DNA of 41,689 nucleotides from Runella sp. (GCF_027484545.1 NZ_JAIXST010000227.1:1-41689), one strand, 5' to 3'. Shown: positions 16,711-25,527, counted from the first letter of the stretch. The notes: a model not told the origin generated them from the sequence alone. Numbers and translations are program-made.

Positions 16711-16780
16711 AAATGTCGAATTCATAATGCAGAGTGTCGAGTTATTTCATTTGACATTCTGCACTCTAAACTCGACACTT
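16711..16780. repeat. Imperfect inverted repeat between higA remnant and sugar isomerase gene
   Basis: Arms at about 16711-16740 and 16751-16780 are complementary over about 30 bases with roughly seven mismatches around a 10-base loop. It begins eight bases after the antitoxin's distal stop codon and ends just before the stop of the converging isomerase gene. Probable roles are a bidirectional terminator or an intergenic repeat. Confidence 0.65.
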
Positions 16781-16786
16781 AAAAAT

Positions 16787-17719
16787 TTACACCATCGCTC
16801 CCACTCGCTCCAGCAGTTTCTTGGTAGCTTTTATACCGTCGTATTCCGACATCGTTGGTCCTTCGTATTCAATGCCAATGATACCTTTAAACCCGCTGTC
16901 TTTCACGATTTTAAGAAGTTTGACATAATCTATTTTGACTTCATTTCCTTTATCGTCAAAGTCGTTGGTTTTAGCACTTACTCCTTTGGCATACGGCATT
17001 AATTCTTTGGTACCTACATAGCGGTCGTATTCGTTTTTGCAAGTACGTTCGCCTGCACCATACGACGATTCAATACAGAAATTACCAAAATCAGGTAAGG
17101 TTCCGCAGTTTTTCATGCCCACTTCTTTCATGACACCGGCCAACCATTTTCCATCCGACGAGTTTCCACCGTGGTTTTCTACAATCACATTGATTTTTTG
17201 CTTAGCTGCATACTCACTCAATTTTGCTAATCCGTCAGCAGCCTGCTTCGCTTGCTCCTCTTTCGTTCCCTGGCCGCGAGCATTCACCCGAATAGTTGCA
17301 CACCCCAAGTATTTGGCACAATCCACCCATTGATAATGCTTCTCGACGGCCTCCATGCGTTTTTTAGCATCTGCTTCGCCAAGATTCCCCGCTGTGTCCA
17401 CCATGATGAGGTGGTTTTTAATATCGTTGTCTTTGCAGCGTTGCAGCAGGTCATTCAGGTAAGCGGTATCTTTGGCTTTGTCCTTAAACATTTGGTCTAC
17501 ATATTCCACAATACCCACTCCAAACTCTTTCCGAGCTACCGCGGGAAAGTCTAAATTGGTCAGTTTCTTTTCGTTGAAGATCGTTTTGTGCAACGACCAC
17601 TCGGCCAGAGAAATTTGGAACCACAATTTTTGGGGTTCCGCAGCAAAAACTTCCGGAGCCAAAGCAGCCATTCCTGCGGCAGCCCCTAATTGTTTGATAA
17701 AATCGCGACGATTGTTCAT
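16787..17719 (-). CDS. Tat-exported sugar phosphate isomerase/epimerase-like protein (AP endonuclease 2 fold)
   Basis: The 310-residue protein has a Tat leader (NRRDFIKQLG, residues 3-12, then an alanine-rich hydrophobic stretch ending near FAAEP). A xylose-isomerase-like TIM barrel follows. Strand-end residues that normally bind the metal can be seen in VIVENHGG, TLPDFGNFC and GIIGIEYEG near the C-terminus. Relatives isomerise or epimerise sugars, but many exported Bacteroidota members are uncharacterised. It is the last gene of a minus-strand run after the coiled-coil gene (31-base gap) and the S9 peptidase. The substrate is unknown. Confidence 0.82.
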   Translation of the reverse strand: MNNRRDFIKQLGAAAGMAALAPEVFAAEPQKLWFQISLAEWSLHKTIFNEKKLTNLDFPAVARKEFGVGIVEYVDQMFKDKAKDTAYLNDLLQRCKDNDIKNHLIMVDTAGNLGEADAKKRMEAVEKHYQWVDCAKYLGCATIRVNARGQGTKEEQAKQAADGLAKLSEYAAKQKINVIVENHGGNSSDGKWLAGVMKEVGMKNCGTLPDFGNFCIESSYGAGERTCKNEYDRYVGTKELMPYAKGVSAKTNDFDDKGNEVKIDYVKLLKIVKDSGFKGIIGIEYEGPTMSEYDGIKATKKLLERVGAMV

Positions 17720-17750
17720 GATTGATTAAGAAATTAAGAAATCTGTTATG

Positions 17751-18071
17751 TTATTTCTGACCACAAATAGCTTGTAAAAGTAATGCCATATTACTCTTCA
17801 ATTCGGCCTGGCCTGCTTTAACGTCTTGCTGAAGCTCTACAATCCTGTCAGTATGGTTGTCTATTTTCATTTCCATTCTGTCTACTTTTATTTCCAATCT
17901 ATCAACTTTCGTTTCTACAGAAGAGACAGTTACTTTTAAGCCTGCAATATCAATAGAGTTTGAAGCTACTTTAAGGCTCAAATGTGCCAATTCTTCTGCA
18001 ATTCTATCCTGCTTTAAAAGTATTTCAGATACAACTTCTTCAAGCTGAGATAAGCGTTCTTTTTCAGTCAT
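17751..18071 (-). CDS. Small coiled-coil protein of unknown function
   Basis: I do not recognise a family. The 106-residue protein is almost entirely predicted helix with a strong heptad pattern. In the centre the motif V-x-KVDRLE-x-KVDRME-x-KIDN repeats about every seven residues, alternating Val, Leu, Met and Ile with Lys, Asp and Glu. It has no signal peptide or membrane segment, so it should be cytosolic. It lies between the S9 peptidase (54 bases away) and the isomerase (31 bases away) on the same strand. Oligomerisation is likely; the partner is unknown. Confidence 0.65.
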   Translation of the reverse strand: MTEKERLSQLEEVVSEILLKQDRIAEELAHLSLKVASNSIDIAGLKVTVSSVETKVDRLEIKVDRMEMKIDNHTDRIVELQQDVKAGQAELKSNMALLLQAICGQK

Positions 18072-18125
18072 CGGTATTTTTTATTTATGATGCAAATAAC
18101 AAAAGAAAACCATTAAAGCCCAAAT

Positions 18126-20345
18126 CTACTTTTTCCCTACATACCGCTCAAAAAACTCATAAATCCGCAACATACGATCAATACGCTGACGGGGATTTCC
18201 AGTACGGCTCAACTCGTGCGTTGCTCCTGGCATACGTACATATTCTACCTCACGCCCCAGCACTTTCAGCGATTTATAAAGCATTTCGCTCTGAATAATT
18301 CCCGTACGAAGATCATTTTCACCGTGTTTAATGAGAAAAGGTGTGTGAATTTTTTCTACGAAGGTATAAGGCGAATTGGCATCCATTGAAGCTTTAGTTT
18401 CAGCTTCCCACGGATAACCGCCAAAATACCCCGGCACCAAACGCCAGGCATTGCCTTCGCCCATAAACGTTGTGAGATCATACACTCCGCGTTGGGCAAA
18501 AGCCGCTTTGAAACGATAATCGTGGGCAATAATCCAAGCCGTCAGATAACCCGCGTACGAACCGCCCGTAATTACTTGCTTTGTCGTATCGGCCCAAGAT
18601 TCCTTCGCAGCTTCCGAACAAGCCCGCAATACATCATCGGCCGGGCCGGTACCCCAATCGCGGTAATTGGCTTTCATAAATTCTACACCATAACCTCCAG
18701 AACCGCGTGGATTAGCATAAACAACCCCATATCCCTGTGCGCAGAAAAACTGATGTTCATGCCACATGGAAGGTTCTCCCGGCCCCCACATCGCCGTTGG
18801 ACCTCCGTGCATATTGAGCAAAAGCGGATATTTTTTACCCGCTTCTGCAAACGTTGGTTTCATAATCCAATACTCAACCGTTTGACCTTTTGAATTTTTA
18901 AAGGTGTGCTTTTCGGGCATACTCAGGGCTTTTTTGCTTACCCAATCATTGTGGGTCGAGAGTTTTGCCGCATTTTTCATCAACACATCAGCCTGATACA
19001 ATTCCGACGGATTGAGAACTTCTGTTTTAGAATAGACCACCTTATTGGCAATCACATCAAAATCGGTAACGCCGGTGTCATAATCAGACAATTGTTCCAC
19101 TTTATCTATGGTTGGAACCGCTCTGAAAAGCGGCGTACCACCGTTGGAAGAAGCCGTAAAATAGACGTAATCTACCTTCCCAACTTCTTTCTTACTCTTA
19201 GGAAAAGTCAGCGTTACCCATTTCAAATTGCCGGGGGAGCGGTCAAATGGATTGATGGTGTATTTTGCATTTGGAGTTTTTAGATTCAAAAATCCTAAGT
19301 GACCTTGGTCGAGCGTTGCGGGTTTAACAGCAGCTTGGGAAGAAATGAACGTTAGCCATTGTCCATCGGGCGACGGAGTCGGTTGACCAAAAGTACGGCC
19401 TTTTTCAACCAATACAGTCCGCATTCCAGTGCCATCAGCATTCATGACGCAGATACGGCTTTCCGAGTCACGGTCTGGGTGAATAAGGCTGTCGGCCCGA
19501 GTTGAAAACCAAATTTGTTTGCCATCGCCCGACCAAGCCGCACCCGCATAGGAATAAAAGCCTTTGGTAAGCGAAACAGGTTTGGCCCCTTCTTTCACTT
19601 CAATGACCAGTAAATGGGAAAAATTTAATTCTTGTCCAGCAGAAGCTTCTCCCTGAAAATTGAGGCGATTGATCACTTTCACTTTTTTATCTTCCACATC
19701 TTTATCCAAATACGCCCTAATTTCTTCAATCGTCCCGTCAGGGTTAGGCTTGGCTGTATTCTTCTTCAAAAACTCATTTCTGGCAAAACCTGCTTTTTCC
19801 AAACTCCAGGCAGGTCCAATTTTAGTAGGATTTAACGTAGAATCAGTCATCAGTACTGAAAAAGCAGGGGCGGTAGAAAACAAAATTTGGCGACCATCGG
19901 GAGAAAACTGAGGGGCCGAAGCACCGTGTTTATAATCTGTCAATTGCCAAGCTTCACCACCGTCAAGCGGCATAATAAAAATTTGAGACTTGCCTTTCAC
20001 CGCTCTCACAAATGTCACGCTTTTACCATCAGGACTCCATGATGCCTGGCTTGCGCTCTCGTTGCCGCGTGTAATGGCTCGCGGTGGTGTTTTAGCTTCC
20101 AAATCCATCAACCATAAATGAGTACGATATTCATAATCAAGGGCTTCTGAAGCAGGCTCAAGCGCTGTAACCGTGTAAATCGCCCGTTTCCCATCGGGAG
20201 AAATGGCAATGCCGCCTACCTGCTTAATACGTGTCAGATCAGAGGCTACGATTTTTTCTTTGGTTTGGGAAAAACTGCTGATTGCATGATAAAAGAGAAC
20301 AGTAGTCAGAAAAACACTTCTCGTTAGGTTAGTAAAAAATTGCAT
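18126..20345 (-). CDS. S9 family serine peptidase (prolyl oligopeptidase/acylaminoacyl peptidase type)
   Basis: The 739-residue secreted peptidase has a signal peptide (hydrophobic stretch to about residue 26, FSQ). The beta-propeller (about 40-430) has repeated SPDG-K motifs as in TolB/WD40-like blades. A C-terminal alpha/beta hydrolase domain carries the triad Ser596 in GGSYAG, Asp678 in GENDLRTG and His710 in GATHEL. The family removes dipeptides or blocked N-terminal residues from short peptides. The start at 20345 gives a standard signal peptide. It is the first gene of a possible three-gene minus-strand unit and is divergent from aguB. Confidence 0.93.
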   Translation of the reverse strand: MQFFTNLTRSVFLTTVLFYHAISSFSQTKEKIVASDLTRIKQVGGIAISPDGKRAIYTVTALEPASEALDYEYRTHLWLMDLEAKTPPRAITRGNESASQASWSPDGKSVTFVRAVKGKSQIFIMPLDGGEAWQLTDYKHGASAPQFSPDGRQILFSTAPAFSVLMTDSTLNPTKIGPAWSLEKAGFARNEFLKKNTAKPNPDGTIEEIRAYLDKDVEDKKVKVINRLNFQGEASAGQELNFSHLLVIEVKEGAKPVSLTKGFYSYAGAAWSGDGKQIWFSTRADSLIHPDRDSESRICVMNADGTGMRTVLVEKGRTFGQPTPSPDGQWLTFISSQAAVKPATLDQGHLGFLNLKTPNAKYTINPFDRSPGNLKWVTLTFPKSKKEVGKVDYVYFTASSNGGTPLFRAVPTIDKVEQLSDYDTGVTDFDVIANKVVYSKTEVLNPSELYQADVLMKNAAKLSTHNDWVSKKALSMPEKHTFKNSKGQTVEYWIMKPTFAEAGKKYPLLLNMHGGPTAMWGPGEPSMWHEHQFFCAQGYGVVYANPRGSGGYGVEFMKANYRDWGTGPADDVLRACSEAAKESWADTTKQVITGGSYAGYLTAWIIAHDYRFKAAFAQRGVYDLTTFMGEGNAWRLVPGYFGGYPWEAETKASMDANSPYTFVEKIHTPFLIKHGENDLRTGIIQSEMLYKSLKVLGREVEYVRMPGATHELSRTGNPRQRIDRMLRIYEFFERYVGKK

Positions 20346-20421
20346 AATTAAAGGTTTGTTGATTTCACCTCTAAAGTAAGCACTTTCCCGGATTTGTCAA
20401 TTAAGTAAGAGGTTTTAGCGT

Positions 20422-20429
20422 TACCTTTG
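20422..20429 (+). promoter_or_regulatory. Putative aguB promoter (-7 box)
   Basis: TACCTTTG followed by CA matches TAnnTTTG exactly and shares the extended form TAnCTTTGC with the dxs and lpxD boxes. It lies 43 bases before the aguB start in the divergent region with the S9 peptidase gene. Confidence 0.5.
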
Positions 20430-20472
20430 CACTACATAAGTATAATTAAGTATTGAATTTAAGAGAGATTCT

Positions 20473-21342
20473 ATGCGAAATGTAAAAGTGGGGCTGGTGC
20501 AAATGAGTTGCATCGCTGATGTTGAAGCTAATGTAGAAAAAGCCATTGCCAAAACCCGCGAAGCAGCGGCTTTGGGTGCACAGATAGTTTGTTTGCAGGA
20601 GTTGTTTAAATCGCTTTATTTCTGTGATGTAGAAGACCACGCCAATTTTAATTTAGGAGAGGCTATTCCCGGTCCAACCACCGAACGGTTTGGCGAATTG
20701 GCCAAAGAACTGGGGATTGTTATTATTACGTCTTTGTTTGAAAAACGCGCCCCTGGGCTTTATCACAACACCACTGCTGTCTTAGACGCTGATGGCAGTT
20801 ACCTGGGAAAATACCGTAAAATGCACATTCCCGATGACCCAGGCTATTACGAAAAGTTTTATTTTACTCCCGGAGATTTAGGGTATAAAGTATTTAATAC
20901 TCGTTTTGGAAAACTCGGCATCCTGATTTGCTGGGATCAATGGTACCCCGAAGCAGCACGAATTACCAGCCTGATGGGCGCCGAAATCCTGTTTTATCCT
21001 ACAGCTATCGGTTGGGATACCAATGAACAAGACCCGGCTATGAATGAAGAACAATACAATGCCTGGCAAACCATTCAGCGCAGTCATTCGGTAGCGAATG
21101 GCGTGTATGTTGTATCTGTTAATCGTGTGGGTCGCGAAGCTGACCAGCAATTCTGGGGAGGTTCATTTGTGTCAAACCCTTTCGGGAGCCTGATGCATTT
21201 GGCCTCTCACGACCAAGAAGAAGTAAAAGTGGTTGAGTTGGATTTGGACAAAACGGAGTACTACCGCACTACATGGCCTTATCTCCGCGACCGCCGTATT
21301 GATAGCTATCAACCAATTACTAAGCGCTTAATTGATGAATGA
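20473..21342 (+). CDS. aguB: N-carbamoylputrescine amidase
   Basis: This carbon-nitrogen hydrolase converts N-carbamoylputrescine to putrescine, carbon dioxide and ammonia in the agmatine route to polyamines. The 289-residue protein has the nitrilase triad Glu43 (CLQELF), Lys116 (YRKMHIPDD) and Cys153 (ILICWDQWYPE). The context CWDQWYPEAAR and YPTAIGW is typical of AguB rather than of generic nitrilases. The partner gene for agmatine deiminase is not in the window. The start at 20473 matches the family N-terminus. A long hairpin follows, shared with the converging hisIE gene. Confidence 0.9.
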   Translation: MRNVKVGLVQMSCIADVEANVEKAIAKTREAAALGAQIVCLQELFKSLYFCDVEDHANFNLGEAIPGPTTERFGELAKELGIVIITSLFEKRAPGLYHNTTAVLDADGSYLGKYRKMHIPDDPGYYEKFYFTPGDLGYKVFNTRFGKLGILICWDQWYPEAARITSLMGAEILFYPTAIGWDTNEQDPAMNEEQYNAWQTIQRSHSVANGVYVVSVNRVGREADQQFWGGSFVSNPFGSLMHLASHDQEEVKVVELDLDKTEYYRTTWPYLRDRRIDSYQPITKRLIDE

Positions 21343-21344
21343 TT

Positions 21345-21436
21345 TAGTTTACAGTCCATAGTTGATAGCCCATAGATTACCATATCCATATTTTTCAACG
21401 ACAATCCGTGGGCTATTGACCGTGGACTATAAACTA
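21345..21436. repeat. Long imperfect inverted repeat between aguB and hisIE
   Basis: Arms of 34 bases at 21345-21378 and 21403-21436 are complementary except for seven positions, every one a transition difference. The loop is 24 bases. The left arm starts directly after the aguB stop and the right arm includes the hisIE stop codon (21434-21436). Probable role: bidirectional terminator or mobile intergenic repeat. The motif family (AGTCCA..TAGCCCA) looks like a dispersed repeat. Confidence 0.75.
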
Positions 21437-22033
21437 TTTATGTCTTTCTTTCAACACCTCCACAATATCGTCCAAATCCATTCCACGTTGTTCGAGAAGA
21501 ATGAGATAATGGAAAAGTAAGTCGGCCGCTTCGCCTTTAAAAAGGTCGTCATTGGTGTCTTTAGCTTCAATCACTAATTCAACCGCCTCTTCACCCACTT
21601 TTTGCGCGATTTTATTTACTCCTTTTTTAAAGAGTTTGCTGGTATAAGATGATTCTGACGGATTGTTTTTTCGATCACGAATGATTTGTTTTTGCAAATA
21701 ATTCAGAAAAGAAGCTTTTCCTTCATTTTTTTCAAAAAAACAGGTATCAGCCCCTGTATGGCAGGTTGAACCAACGGGTTGGGCCTTGATAAGAATCGTG
21801 TCTTGGTCGCAGTCGGCTAAAATAGCTTTGACGTGTAGAAAATTTCCTGATGTTTCGCCTTTGGTCCAAAGACGCTGTTTACTACGGCTGAAGAAAGTAA
21901 CCACCTTTTCGGCTTCCGTCTTAGCCAAAGATTCTTCATTCATGTATCCCAACATCAACACTTTACCTGTTTCGTGGTCTTGCACTACGGCAGGTATCAA
22001 TCCATCGGGGGATTTTTCAAAATTGATTTCCAA
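21434..22033 (-). CDS. hisIE: Bifunctional phosphoribosyl-AMP cyclohydrolase / phosphoribosyl-ATP pyrophosphatase
   Basis: HisIE performs the second and third steps of histidine biosynthesis. The N-terminal HisI domain (about 1-105) has the metal-binding DCDQD and the zinc pair in STCHTGADTCF. The C-terminal HisE domain (about 110-199) has LFKKGVNKIAQKVGEEAVE and the helical LFHYLILL. Translation must start at the TTG 22033 (MEINFEKSPDGLIPAV), because a stop lies two codons upstream and the next ATG would remove much of HisI. No other his gene is in the window, so it is separated from the rest of the pathway here. Confidence 0.94.
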   Translation of the reverse strand: MEINFEKSPDGLIPAVVQDHETGKVLMLGYMNEESLAKTEAEKVVTFFSRSKQRLWTKGETSGNFLHVKAILADCDQDTILIKAQPVGSTCHTGADTCFFEKNEGKASFLNYLQKQIIRDRKNNPSESSYTSKLFKKGVNKIAQKVGEEAVELVIEAKDTNDDLFKGEAADLLFHYLILLEQRGMDLDDIVEVLKERHK

Positions 22034-22124
22034 ACTTTATTCAGAGTTAAAAAATTGAAAATTTAAAAATGAGCTAACTGAATTTTTACAGTATTGTCTT
22101 TTCAAATTTTCAAGTCAGTGTTCA

Positions 22125-23288
22125 TTAATTTCCAAAACTTGCGTAAAGGCGAACGTCATCCAACATTATTTCATCGCCGCACATAATCACCAAACGCTCA
22201 ATCACGTTTCTCAACTCACGAACGTTTCCCGTCCATGGCAACGATTTGAGGTGTTGAATGGCATCGGGTAAAATTACTTTGGGAATACCGCCGTATTCCT
22301 GTGCAACATCGTACAGGAATTTCTCGGTCAAAAGTCCAATGTCTTCACGCCGTTCTGAAAGAGGCGGTACGTGAATCGGAATTACATTAAGACGGTGGTA
22401 TAAATCTTCGCGAAATCCACCTTCTGAAATTTCACGTTTCAAATCTTTATTGGTTGCCGCAATCACCCGCACGTTGATTTTGATTTCTTTGTCGCCACCT
22501 ACGCGGGTAATTTTGCTTTCCTGTAAAGCTCTCAACACCTTGGCTTGAGCCGATAGACTCATGTCGCCAATCTCGTCCAGAAAAAGCGTGCCGCCATCAG
22601 CTTGTTCAAACTTCCCGATACGTTGCTTAATAGCGCCCGTAAATGCCCCTTTTTCATAACCAAACAACTCACTTTCAATCAATTCCCCCGGAATAGCGGC
22701 ACAGTTTACCTCAATCAATGGCTTGTTGGCACGATTACTTCGTTCGTGAATTTGTTTTGCCACCATTTCCTTGCCCGAACCGTTGGCACCGGTAATAAGT
22801 ACCCGAGCTTCGGTAGGAGCTACACGACTGATGGTTTCTTTAACTTTACGTATGGGAGCGGATTCACCTACAATCTCATTGATTTTGAAAATGCGCTTTT
22901 TCAAGTTAGCAGTTTCTGCCACCAATTTCGACTTTTCAATGGCGTTTCGTACCGAAACCAACAAACGATTCAAATCCGGTGGTTTGGTGATGAAATCAAA
23001 TGCACCGCGCTTGGTAGCTTCTACAGCATTTTCGACACTCCCAAAAGCAGAAATCATGATAAATTGCGTCGAACGCCCAGCTTCGCCTGCTTTCAACAAC
23101 ACTTCGAGACCTTCCAATTTAGGCATCTTAATGTCGCACAGAGCCACATCGTAAAAATTATTCAGAATCATGTTGAGGCCTTCTTCGCCATCTTTAGCTT
23201 CTTCGACCTCGTAATCTTCGTATTCTAAAATATCCCGCAAAGCAGCGCGGATACTTTTTTCATCATCCACAATTAGGATTTTTGCCAT
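22125..23288 (-). CDS. Sigma-54-dependent response regulator lacking a DNA-binding domain
   Basis: The 387-residue protein has a receiver domain (1-120) with D8/D9, phospho-acceptor D52 in ALCDIKMP, S80 and K102. The AAA+ sigma-54 activator domain (about 145-370) follows, with Walker [10 protein letters not shown], the sigma-54 contact loop GAFTGA, Walker [10 protein letters not shown] and a distal GNVRELRN. It ends about 20 residues after GNVRELRN with LYASFGN and no Fis-type helix-turn-helix. The 91 bases after the stop show no remnant of one. It may therefore activate RpoN without binding an enhancer. No histidine kinase is adjacent. Confidence 0.93.
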   Translation of the reverse strand: MAKILIVDDEKSIRAALRDILEYEDYEVEEAKDGEEGLNMILNNFYDVALCDIKMPKLEGLEVLLKAGEAGRSTQFIMISAFGSVENAVEATKRGAFDFITKPPDLNRLLVSVRNAIEKSKLVAETANLKKRIFKINEIVGESAPIRKVKETISRVAPTEARVLITGANGSGKEMVAKQIHERSNRANKPLIEVNCAAIPGELIESELFGYEKGAFTGAIKQRIGKFEQADGGTLFLDEIGDMSLSAQAKVLRALQESKITRVGGDKEIKINVRVIAATNKDLKREISEGGFREDLYHRLNVIPIHVPPLSERREDIGLLTEKFLYDVAQEYGGIPKVILPDAIQHLKSLPWTGNVRELRNVIERLVIMCGDEIMLDDVRLYASFGN

Positions 23289-23418
23289 CTATTTTTTTGA
23301 TGAATTAATCGTTAAAATGTTAATTGCTTACGTGTTAATCGTTCATTAGAAACAGTTAAGCCTTTAACTTTTTCGATTGAAAACATTAACTTTTAACTGA
23401 GATAAGCACTAAGTTGGG

Positions 23419-23426
23419 CAAATTTA
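23419..23426 (-). promoter_or_regulatory. Possible promoter for the response regulator
   Basis: On the minus strand this reads TAAATTTG, an exact TAnnTTTG match, 131 bases before the regulator start. The 224-base gap between this gene and the cyclophilin gene (23289-23512) also has several GTTAA/TTAAC repeats but no coding region I can support. Confidence 0.3.
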
Positions 23427-23512
23427 ACAAACCAACCGCGAAAATTACACGAAAGAATCTCGCTTTTGCAAATATTTTGAAAAGTAGTTGCCTGAATAAC
23501 TGCATTTTTGCT

Positions 23513-24217
23513 TTATTCAAACCGATACCCGTACTGTTTGGTGATTTTTTTCTTTTTCATCTTCTCTACGGTCATGCTCATTCTAATGTCTTTGAGAGGT
23601 CGGTCAAAACCATCTTTACGCTGACGGGCAATGCTGTCTAGGACAGCCAATCCACTGATAACTTGCCCAAATACTGTGTAGTTTCCATCTAAATGAGGTG
23701 TTCCTCCGAGGGTTTTATAGGTTTCTCGCTGAACATCTGTAGGCATTCGCGTTCCCGCCATTCGTTTTAATTGAACTTCCAGCTCTGAGTCGTTATACAC
23801 TTTTCCCTGAACAATATAAAATTGGCACGCCGACGATTTTTTTTCGGGATTGCCGTCTCGAGCAGCGGCCAATGCCCCTTTTTTGTGAAACAGTTCGGGA
23901 CGAAACTCCGCCGGTATACGTTCCATATTTCCTCCGCCACCGCCAAGACGCTCATCAGGTTTTGCCTTTTTAGAGTTGGGATCACCTCCCTGAATCATAA
24001 AACCCTGAATAATGCGATGAAACAATAAACTGTCGTAAAAATGTTCATCGACCAGTTTTAAAAAGTTTTGTTTGTGGAGAGGCGTTTGGGCATACAATAT
24101 GGCCTTCATGTCTCCGTACGATGTGTGAATGGTAATGAGTTTATCTTTTTTAGACTTCTTTTGAGCAAAAGCCGGATAAAAAGTCAGCAACAGAAAGAGT
24201 AAGCAAAGGTGTTTCAT
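23513..24217 (-). CDS. Secreted peptidylprolyl isomerase, cyclophilin type
   Basis: Cyclophilins speed cis-trans isomerisation of peptidyl-prolyl bonds. From the start at 24217 (MKHLCLLFLLLTFYPAFAQ) the protein has 234 residues, with a signal peptide ending near AFAQ. An earlier TTG frame extension (24307) is non-typical. The core shows FHRIIQGFMIQGGDP (66-80) with catalytic-type His67 and Arg68, and GNYTVFGQVISGL near the end. A long lysine-rich loop follows, with AARDGNPEKKSSACQFYIV corresponding to the usual SQFFI. It should act in the periplasm or outer membrane. It is divergent from the HD-domain gene. Confidence 0.93.
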   Translation of the reverse strand: MKHLCLLFLLLTFYPAFAQKKSKKDKLITIHTSYGDMKAILYAQTPLHKQNFLKLVDEHFYDSLLFHRIIQGFMIQGGDPNSKKAKPDERLGGGGGNMERIPAEFRPELFHKKGALAAARDGNPEKKSSACQFYIVQGKVYNDSELEVQLKRMAGTRMPTDVQRETYKTLGGTPHLDGNYTVFGQVISGLAVLDSIARQRKDGFDRPLKDIRMSMTVEKMKKKKITKQYGYRFE

Positions 24218-24278
24218 TAGGTATTGGCTCTTTTTTTTCACGAAATTGCATTCAAAAAAAACGTTTCCCAAATTCTTT

Positions 24279-25517
24279 ATGCCTGTTAACAAGCGTAAAA
24301 TTTTCAATGACCCCGTTTACGGTTTCATCAATATCCCCTCTGATTTGGTTTTTGACTTAATCGAACACCCTTACTTTCAACGGCTTCGACGAATTCGGCA
24401 ATTGGGATTGGCGGAATTGGTATATCCCGGAGCGCTGCATACCCGATTTCATCATGCTTTGGGAGCGATGCATTTGATGGGTCAGGCTTTAAATACGCTT
24501 CGTTCCAAAGGGCATTTGATTTGGGAAGCAGAATCAGAAGCTGCACAAGTCGCCATTCTGCTGCACGATATTGGGCATGGGCCTTTTTCACACGTACTGG
24601 AAAAAACCATTTTAGCGGGTGTACCCCACGAATATCTTTCATTGGAGCTTATGAAAGACCTGAGCCGTCAGATGGACGGAAGGCTCGATATGGCGGTTCA
24701 GATGTTTGAAGGGAGTTATCCTCGTCAGTTTTTTCACCAGTTGATTTCCAGTCAATTGGACATGGACCGGATGGACTATCTCAATCGTGATTGCTTTTTT
24801 ACGGGCGTTGCCGAAGGCGCTATCGGTACCGACCGCATCATTAAGATGCTTGATGTCGTCAATGACCAATTGGTAATAGAATCCAAGGGTATTTTGAGTA
24901 TAGAGAACTTTCTTAACGCTCGACGCCTCATGTATTGGCAGGTGTATCTGCACAAAACATCTATTTGTGCAGAAGTCATGCTCGTTCAGGCCATCAGGCG
25001 TGCTCGGGAACTCGCAATGAGTGGAGATTCCGTTTTTGCCTCGCCCGATTTCTCATTATTTTTGAACAATACGGTGACGATGCTACAATTCAAGGAGAAT
25101 CCCGTATACCTTCAATCTTTTACGCAAATTGATGACTATGATATATGGGCCTGTCTTAAAGCCTGGACCAAACATCCCGATTTTGTTCTTTCCACTATTT
25201 GCCAACGGATACTGAACCGAAAATTGTACAAAATCAGGTTTTCAGATCAACCTTTCGACCAAAATCAATTTCAGGAAATTCATCAGCAACTGCGAGATCA
25301 GGGCATTTCTGACGGGTGGCACGACTATTTTATGGTATTGGGCCAATCCAGCAACGCGGCTTATGTATCCAGCAAAGAACACATACTCATTAAAATGAAA
25401 GACGGGAGCGTATGCGACATTGCCAATGCCTCTGATTTACCGACAATTAAGGCCTTGAGTAATATTGTCCGAAAGTATTATGTTTGTTGGATGAAACCTC
25501 TAACTTTGCAGTCTTAA
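24279..25517 (+). CDS. HD-domain phosphohydrolase
   Basis: The 412-residue protein starts at the ATG 24279 (MPVNKRKIFNDPVYG). The HD metal site is made of His in RFHHALG (58/59), His96-Asp97 in LLHDIGHGPFSH and a distal Asp in LDMDRMDYLNRD (near 165). The pattern resembles the SAMHD1/dGTPase-like group, which hydrolyses nucleotides, but the actual substrate is not known. It immediately precedes lpxD (10-base gap), an arrangement I recall from other Bacteroidota, so it may share expression with the lipid A genes. The lpxD promoter lies within its 3' end. Confidence 0.85.
   Translation: MPVNKRKIFNDPVYGFINIPSDLVFDLIEHPYFQRLRRIRQLGLAELVYPGALHTRFHHALGAMHLMGQALNTLRSKGHLIWEAESEAAQVAILLHDIGHGPFSHVLEKTILAGVPHEYLSLELMKDLSRQMDGRLDMAVQMFEGSYPRQFFHQLISSQLDMDRMDYLNRDCFFTGVAEGAIGTDRIIKMLDVVNDQLVIESKGILSIENFLNARRLMYWQVYLHKTSICAEVMLVQAIRRARELAMSGDSVFASPDFSLFLNNTVTMLQFKENPVYLQSFTQIDDYDIWACLKAWTKHPDFVLSTICQRILNRKLYKIRFSDQPFDQNQFQEIHQQLRDQGISDGWHDYFMVLGQSSNAAYVSSKEHILIKMKDGSVCDIANASDLPTIKALSNIVRKYYVCWMKPLTLQS
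25501..25508 (+). promoter_or_regulatory. Putative lpxD promoter (-7 box) inside the HD gene
   Basis: TAACTTTG followed by CA is an exact TAnnTTTG match in the last codons of the HD gene, 20 bases before the lpxD start. Transcription would begin near 25515, giving a very short leader. It would let lpxD be expressed apart from the HD gene. Confidence 0.45.
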
Positions 25518-25527
25518 ATGAGACCGT

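Noticed and set aside
23414-23641. Plus-strand frame in the gap between the response regulator and the cyclophilin
   Set aside because: Half of it is antisense to the cyclophilin gene, and the translation shows no family features.
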